Below are positions 35,101-44,100 of a stretch of 64,000 nucleotides of DNA, piece after piece. How positions within the stretch are numbered: the stretch's first letter is position 1; every line of letters begins with the position of its first letter. Both the position numbers and the translations under genes were made by a program. The notes under the pieces are model-generated. The model saw only the letters and a program-made list of their open reading frames with translations, did no database searches and was not told the DNA's origin. Source of the stretch: an uncultured Draconibacterium sp. GTDB taxonomy: Bacteria; Bacteroidota; Bacteroidia; Bacteroidales; Prolixibacteraceae. The stretch is from the NCBI RefSeq assembly GCF_963677565.1, contig NZ_OY781981.1:2653001-2717000 (forward strand). The letters run 5' to 3'.

Positions 35101-38100
35101 TCGACAACCGTGGTGAAGAACAAACTTGAATTGGTATTGTAAAGACCGGCAACATTCAGGTTTGCATCGATTACCTGTACCAGGTAATCACCCGGTTTAA
35201 TATTTACGAATGCGTATTGACCGCTTGTATCGGTTACTACCAGTGCAACTGTGTCCGGATCATTGATTACATCCTGTGCAACCAAAATTACCAATGCACC
35301 CTCAATCGGTTCATTCTGCTGATCTTCCCTGTAAACAGTTCCATCGATACGGGTTTGGCCTTCACAAAGAACAGTTACTGTGAAACTGCAGGAATCGATG
35401 TTTCCACAATCGTCTTCGGCATAGTAGGTAACAGTTGTTACTCCGATATCGAATGTATCGCTTGCATCGGTTGTGAAGTTATAATCGTTCCAGTAAGTTA
35501 CCTCGCTGCAATCGTCGAATACAGTTGGAAGAGGAATCTGAACCGGAGCATCCGGCACATAAGCATCGATCCATACTGTTGTATCATTCGGACAGATTAT
35601 GATCGGTGGAGTAGTGTCGATAATTGTAATTGTTTGCGTAAATTCATCTGATTGATTTCCACAAGAATCTGTTGCAATCCATGTATTTACAATAATACCT
35701 GCACTTGGACAAACTTCATCTGTTCTTTCGAAAGTTCCAGGTGTTTTTTCAACCATCAATGTATTACCACAAACGTCAATTATCACAGGTGCCATTTCCT
35801 GGGCAATTCGTAATCCTGCAGTATCGCTACAACTCAATGTAGTATCAAGTGTAAGTTCCACTGTTTCCCAGGTTGGAGCATCTTGTGCATTAATTGTAAA
35901 TGTAGAACTGCATCTGTCGCGCTGGTCGCAACCATCTATAGCAACTGCGGAGATGGTAATTGCACCTCCACAAATATCTGGAGCTACTAATGTGTCAAGA
36001 CTCACTACGGTAGTATCGACATAGTATGTTACATCGGTATTGCAGCCGCCTACAACTCCAAAGCTACTGATCCAGCTGGCAAAGCTAGTCGCAATAGCAT
36101 TTTCGCTTTGACACGAAACTTCGGTAGTGTCGGCAGGGCAGGTAAGTGTCAGAAGAGGAGCTGGTTCTACTACAAAATATGCAGTGTCGTGAACAGGCTC
36201 TTCGCAGTAGCTGTTTGCTGTCCAGATTACTTCAACAGAACCTCCACATGATATCGGAGCCCGCACATCTAAAGTATCGTAGCTTACATCCAGACTGCAA
36301 CCACCAGAGTAATCAACTTCAGCGAGCCAGTCTGTGAATAAACTGTCGATATCAGCTTGAGAGCTGCACGATGGAATTGTATCATTATTCGGAGCAGTAA
36401 GCGCAACAGCCGGAGCATCTTCAATTACAAAGTATGCAGTATCGTAAACCGGATCCTGGCAATTGCTTTCAGCAGTCCAGATCACAGGTATCGAATCGCC
36501 GCAGCTCATGAACCCATCCATTCCATGAGCGTCATGATCTACATCCGTCGCACATCCGCCATTGTATTCAACTCTGCTTAACCATGATTCGAACAGGTCG
36601 AATAGTTCTTGTTGATTTTTACATGCACTAACAGTTGTGTCTTTTGGAGCAGTAAGTGAAACAGAATCGGCAGCATTGATAGTAAATGTTGCTGAAACGG
36701 TATCAGATGTACAGTTGTTTCCAAGGCCGAATACAACAGTTACCGAACCACCTTCGCACCATGTAGGAGCGTTGTAGTCGAGACTTGAAGGTTCTGCCTG
36801 ACATTCGTTGGAAACTACATTAAAACTGTCGAGCCATAAATCGAAGTCAGCATCGATCTCAGCCTGGCTGGTGTAGTCGCAGCTTTCGGCAGTGAAATCG
36901 CCAGGTCCTTCAACATCAGCAGTGTCGGCCGGGATAATGATGAACTTAGCTGAAACAGTATCGTTCGAGCAGTGGTCGGCAGCGCCGAATACCACTTCAA
37001 CGGTATCACCCGCGCAAAGAGCAGGAGCCGTGTATTGCGACAGGTCGGTAGCTGTAACACCACAACCACTGTCGGCAACACTAAATCCTTCTAGCCATTG
37101 GGCAAATGCGTTATCCAGCGAATCCTGGTCAGGGAATACGCAACTGATTCTTTGGTAATCAGCAGGCCCTGAGACCTCAACCGGAGAAGCTCCGTTTATA
37201 GTAAATGTAGAACTGCATCTTCCGCCTTGCTGGCAATCATCAGAAGCAACAGCGGAGATGGTAATTGCACCTCCACAAATATCTGGAGCTACTAATGTGT
37301 CAAGACTCACTACTGTTGTATCGATATAATAAGTTACTTGTGGATTACATCCGCCTTCAACTCCAAATCCTGCAATCCAGCTGGCAAAGCTTGCTGCAAT
37401 TGCACTTTCATCCTGACAGGCAACTTCTGTAGTGTCTCCAGGACAGGTAAGAACAAGGTCCGGTGTATCTTCCACCACAAAGTAGGCAGTGTCTTTCAAC
37501 GGCTCTTCGCAGCTGCTGTTTGCTGTCCATATTACCTGAACAGAACCACCGCATGCTGCAGGAGCTACAAGAGTAGAATCGTAACTAACTTTCAAGTCAC
37601 ATCCACCATCGTAAGTAACTTCATCTAACCATGCTTCGAACAAGTCGTCGATAGCATCGGCAGAAGCACACGAAGGAATTGTATCGTTATCCGGTGCGGT
37701 AAGAACCATTGCCGGAGCTTCTTCAATTATGAAAGTTGCTGTATCCGATACCTCCGCTTCACAATTACTTGTAGCTGTCCAAATTACTTCAATTTCGCCA
37801 CCACAGGTATCCGGAGCTACGAGAGTAGAATCGTAGCTTACTTGCAGGTTACAACCGTCTGTGTATTCGACTTCAGCTAACCATGCTTCGAACAAGTTGT
37901 AGATAGCATCGGCAGAAGTACAAGCTGGAATAGTATCGTTATCCGGTGCAGTAAGAACTACAGGAGCCGGAGAGAGAACAGTTATTTTCGTTGTATCTGT
38001 TAAATCTCCCGAGCAGCCGTAAGGGAATTTATAGACTAACGTCAATTCTCCTCCGCACAACAGATCATCTACTACAACATCTAATCGCGGGGTTGAATCA

Positions 38101-41100
38101 TATTCAAGGATTTCTATTTCACAAAGTTCCGCGACAGTAAACGTAGATGGAAATGAGTCTGTACAACCACCTGAAAGTTTAACATCAAAAATTGTTTTAA
38201 ATAATGTTTGAACAATCTCAGATGAATCAGCGCAGGAAGCAAGTACAGTATCTTCTGGTGCATTTAATTCATAAGGATCATCCGGTGATGAAAGGATGAC
38301 TTTTGAAGAGTCAACCAATTGTTCTCCGCTACACACATCGGTGGCGTACCAGGTGAAAGTATATTCACCACCACAGAAAAAATATTCCAAGTAATCATCT
38401 TTATCAGCTTTGAAGGTCATGGAGTCTACCTGAATCAGGTCACTGTTGCAGGCTCCGCTAAAGGAGACAACATCATTTTGTTGCCAATCACCAACTAATC
38501 CATAGAAATCTTTAATGTTACATGCTTCCACTAATGTATCCTTTGGTACATTCATTACCAGCGGATGAGGAGAAATGGTAACGGTTGTTGTATCCCTGAC
38601 AGGATCCTGACAATCGCTCGTTGCTTCCCAGATCAATATAAATTCACCACCACAGGTTAATTCATTCAAATCAAAATCATCACTTCCGATGAATTCGATT
38701 TCCGGATTGCATCCTCCTTCTGCATTAACAACATTGTTGTTCCAGTTGGAGATGATGGCATTTAAAGAATCATGAGTTAAACATGCTTCAATAGTGGTGT
38801 CTGCAGGCACGGTAAGAATTACCGGACTTGTTGGTGCAACGATAAATGTTGCTGTATCATAAACCGGATCAAGACAGCTGCTTGTTGCCTTCCATATCAC
38901 ATCAATAGTGTCTCCACAGATATTGAAATCAACGGAAGAGGTATCGGCAGTTAAATCTGTTATACATCCTCCATCCAGGTTTACTTTGCTTAACCAATCA
39001 ATATATAAACTATCAATTGTTGCAATTGGTGTGCATCCGTCGACAACAGTATCGTTTGGAGCTGTTAACTCCAGAGCAGGAGCATAAATCCAGGTGTAAG
39101 TTTGAGTAAGAGTATCGCTGTTGCCACAATTGTCTGTTCCCCAGTATTTATGGGTAACCGACCAGTAGCAGTCTCCGATATCTTCAGGAGTACCAGAAAT
39201 AACTCCTGAGAATACATTATTATCGCAGTTGTCTTCCCACATTAAGGTATCCAGAGCTGCATAAGCTGAATCTGCAGGATTACAACCCAAGTCTCCACCG
39301 TTAGGTGCAGTAGCTGTTGGTAGTTCTGAATCACCACCTGCGTAGGTAACTGTTACATTATCGGCAGCGTTACCACACTTGTCGGTAACAGTATAAGTGT
39401 ATATTACTTTCCAATTGCAGTCGTCACCCGACAACGAATCGGATTTTGTTACAACTACTGTATTGCAGTTATCATCATACAATGCTGCGATGTCAGTTTC
39501 GCTTGGTCCGGCAGGGATTTCAGCAATGCAAAGTTCTAAGTCTAAAGTGTCGGCCGGTAAAATTCCTGTTAATTCAGGAGCCTGTGTGTCGTGAACAACA
39601 AACGTTGCTGTATCGGAAACTGACAGATTGCATGAGTTTGTTGCCGTGAAAATTATTTCTATTGATCTTTCGCATCCATCACCCGTCCAGCTAGCGGTAT
39701 CTGAATTGTCAGTCCAGGTTACATCATCGCCGCAGGTGTTGGCAATTGTCATGCCTGCATGATTACTTAGCCATAATTGGTACGGATCTAACGTCACTAT
39801 AGCTGCTGATTTTTCAGCATTGACTATTCTGGCACATTCGGTAGTATCATTTTTAGCCGCTGTCGCAATAACAGGGGCAGGAGTATTCAGAAGTGTAATA
39901 CTTGCAGAATCAACAAATGTACTGTCGGAGCATAAGTCTTGAACAGACCATACGAAAGTAACTTTACCTCCACAAGAAGTTATATTACCACTTTTCTGAG
40001 GGGAATCAACTTCTATGAGGTTGGCATAACAAGCGCCACTCAAAGATAGTCCTGATGTTAACCATGATTGTTCCAGACTTGTAATTTCTTCTATATCTGT
40101 ACATGCTTCCAAAATTGTATCTTTTGGCACGGTCATTATAAGAGGATCTGTTGGTGATACTATAATTTTTGCAGAATCAACCAACTGGTCTCCTCCACAA
40201 ATATCTGTTGCAATCCAGGTAATAGTATACTCGCCTCCACAATAGATCGAATTTACATCTCCATTCATAAAGACAGTATCTATTTGCATCTGATCGCTGT
40301 AACATGCTCCACTAAATGTAGCACCGTTCAACGCCCAGTCTTGTAGAATTGCTGCCAATCCTGTTGATCCAGTGCTTGATGTCCAACCATCCTCAAAACT
40401 TAATGTCATAGATCCTATATCACAAGCTTCAATTGTGGTATCTTCAGGAACTGTCATTATCAGAGGATCGGTTTGAAGAATGATTTTTGCTGAGTCGACT
40501 AACTGAGCTCCGTTACACATATCGGTTGCAATCCAGGTAATGCTAACTGTTCCACAACCCAACGAGACTTCATCAGTATTTACAATTACAGTATCTGTTG
40601 GATAAAGACCAGATTGAACGTAACAGGGGCCACTAAATGTTGCTCCAAATATCTTCCAATCTTCTATAATCGAATTCATCGTCTCAGATTCGCAAGCTTC
40701 AATAGTAGTGTCTTTGGGTACTGTCATTATGAGCGGATCAGGTGATAATAATTTAATTTTTGCAGAATCAATCAATTGGTGATCTCCGCAAGGGTCAGTT
40801 GCAACCCAGGTTATGGTAATTTCATCTCCACAAATATTCACATTTTCAAATCCACTAAAATAGACTGTATCTGTTTGAATCTGATCGCTGTAACATGCTC
40901 CACTAAATGTAGCACCATTCAACATCCAATCTTGAGTAATTGATAAAAGAGATGCTCCATCGCAAGCTTCAACTGAAGTATCTTCAGGTACTGTCATTAT
41001 AAGCGGATCAGGAGTAGAAATGGTTATGGTAGTTGTATCGCTTACCAAGTCCTGACAATCGCTTGAGGCTTTCCATTCTATTAGGAATTCTCCACCACAG

Positions 41101-44100
41101 GTTCGTTCATCTTCCAAATAACCTAAAACTTCAGGTTCCAGAAGTTGTGCATTACATCCTCCGTTTGTTTGAACAACATTGTTTTTCCAATTTGTAATGA
41201 TTGATTCTAACTCTGATTGACTTATGCAAGCCTCAACAGTTGTATCACCCGGAATAATAAGTGAAACAGAATCAGTTTGTCCAACCATTAAAGTTTTTTC
41301 ACAATCAGAAGAGCAACCATCTGAATTTGTTACTGTAAGATAAACTGTATAGGTTGAATCGCATAATGTACCTGAAACTACGTTCACTGAATCAGTAGCA
41401 GTTGAACCTGAAATGGATCCGTTTCCATCAATTGACCAGGCGTAACCAGCCAGACCTTCAGGAGCATAGAAAGTTTCTACTGATTCAGTACAGATTGGGC
41501 CGTCAGTTCCGGTAACATTACATATTGGAGCTTCATTTATGGTAAGAGTAACGGCAGTCCTGGTCAGGCTTGAGCATGTACCGTTACTGTATTCTGCGTA
41601 ATAAGTTTTTGTTCCAACAGTGTTGAGTGTCGGGCTTGCCACCACGTTACCACCGCTGGCCGCATCGAACCAGGTAACACCAGTTGATGATACCAGTGCG
41701 TCGTTTGCATTGAGCATTTGAATCGGATCAGTTTCACATTCTGTGATATCGTCGTCTTTTTCGGGCGCCTCCGGAGCTTCGTTAATGGTAAGAGTAACGG
41801 CAGTTCTGGTCAGGCTTGAGCATGTACCGTTACTGTATTCTGCATAATAAGTTTTTGTGCCAACAGTGTTGAGTGTCGGGCTTGCCACCACGTTACCACC
41901 GCTGGCCGCATCGAACCAGGTAACACCAGTTGATGATACCAGTGCGTCGTTTGCACTGAGCGTTTGAATCGGATCAGTTTCACATTCTGTGATATCGTCG
42001 TCTTTTTCGGGCGCCTCCGGAGCTTCGTTAATGGTAAGAGTAACGGCAGTTCTGGTCAGGCTTGAGCATGTACCGTTACTGTATTCTGCGTAATAAGTTT
42101 TTGTACCAACAGTGTTGAGTGTCGGGCTTGCCACCACGTTACCACCGCTGGCCGCATCGAACCAGGTAACACCAGTTGATGATACCAGTGCGTCGTTTGC
42201 ATTGAGCGTTTGAATCGGATCAGTTTCACATTCTGTGATATCATCGTCTTTTTCGGGCGCCTCCGGAGCTTCGTTAATGGTAAGAGTAACGGCAGTCCTG
42301 GTCAGGCTTGAGCATGTACCGTTGCTGTATTCTGCGTAATAAGTTTTTGTACCAACAGTGTTGAGTGTCGGGCTTGCCACCACGTTACCACCGCTGGCCG
42401 CATCGAACCAGGTAACACCAGTTGATGATACCAGTGCGTCGTTTGCACTGAGCGTTTGAATCGGATCAGTTTCACATTCTGTGATATCGTCGTCTTTTTC
42501 GGGCGCCTCCGGAGCTTCGTAAATGGTAAGAGTAACGGCAGTTCTGGTCAGGCTTGAGCATGTACCGTTACTGTATTCTGCGTAATAAGTTTTTGTACCA
42601 ACAGTGTTGAGTGTCGGGCTTGCCACCACGTTACCACCGCTGGCCGCATCGAACCAGGTAACACCAGTTGATGATACCAGTGCGTCGTTTGCATTGAGCG
42701 TTTGAATCGGATCAGTTTCACATTCTGTGATATCGTCGTCTTTTTCGGGTGCCTCCGGAGCTTCGTTAATAGTAAGAGTAACGGCAGTCCTGGTCAGGCT
42801 TGAGCATGTACCGTTACTGTATTCTGCGTAATAAGTTTTTGTACCAACAGTGTTGAGTGTCGGGCTTGCCACCACGTTACCACCGCTGGCCGCATCGAAC
42901 CAGGTAACACCAGTTGATGATACCAGTGCGTCGTTTGCATTGAGCGTTTGAATCGGATCAGTTTCACATTCTGTGATATCATCGTCTTTTTCGGGTGCCT
43001 CCGGAGCTTCGTTCACAATTACCTCAATCGTATCCCTAGCCACACAATCTGAGTTATAAAAAACACATACAATATAATCACCCTCACTGGCTGTTGTAGC
43101 TGTAAAAGCATCAGGGTCGAGGTCGCTAGATTCGTAGTTGTCAGGGCCTTTCCATTTTACAGAGTCGGCGGTGCTGGTAAAACTTGCTGAAAGATCAATG
43201 TCATCACCTACGCAAACAGGAGAATTACCACTTGCAGTAACAACGCCAGTGCAACATGCTTCTATAACAACTGTTACCATAAGGCGTTGGTCACTTTCAC
43301 AATCACCTACTGTTTGAGTAGCATAATATGTTGCTCCGTTTACTAAAAGTTCCGTTTCATCTAATGGTGCTCTATCCGATTCATTGGCATACCATTTTAT
43401 ATTTTCTCCCGTTACTTGTAAGTCTGCAATTGTTATTTCACTACCTAAGCAAAATGTTTGGGTTGATTCACCAGATGGTTTATCCGGATCGGAAACAACA
43501 ACGTTAACCTTAAAACGTGATAAACTTTCGCAACCATCAATTGTTTGCGAAGCAAAGTAATCTTCTCCATCAACTAACAGTGTACTTCCATCCAGTGGTT
43601 GACCTCCGGTAGCATCAGCGAACCATTGAATATTATTTCCTGCAACTGATAAAGCTGAAACAGTTGGATTGTCGATAGCGCAAAAACTTTGGATTGCATT
43701 ACCGCTAGGTGTTGGAGCATCGTTTACAACTACATCGAAAATGCAATTGTCAGAAAGCGTAAAACCACCAGGTTGCGTTAAAGTAGCTGTATAAACAACC
43801 TCAGTAGTTCCAATTGGAAACTCATCTCCAGGATTATGGTTAGAGGTGACAACAAAATTAATTCCCTCAGAACAACCATCAAGATCTGATAAAATTGCAT
43901 TGTAATTCAGGTAATCTAATTCGAGCTTGTTATTCCCTGGTCCTGTAAATTCAAATTTCAATTTATAAATACCACTTCCCAGAGGTAGATCATTAGCAGG
44001 AATTGTTAATGTCAAAGGCGTTTCTGACGGATTTGAGTTGTTGCCTGCTGCTAACAGTGTGGTAACTGAATAAATTGCTTCAATTGTATATGCTGTTTCA

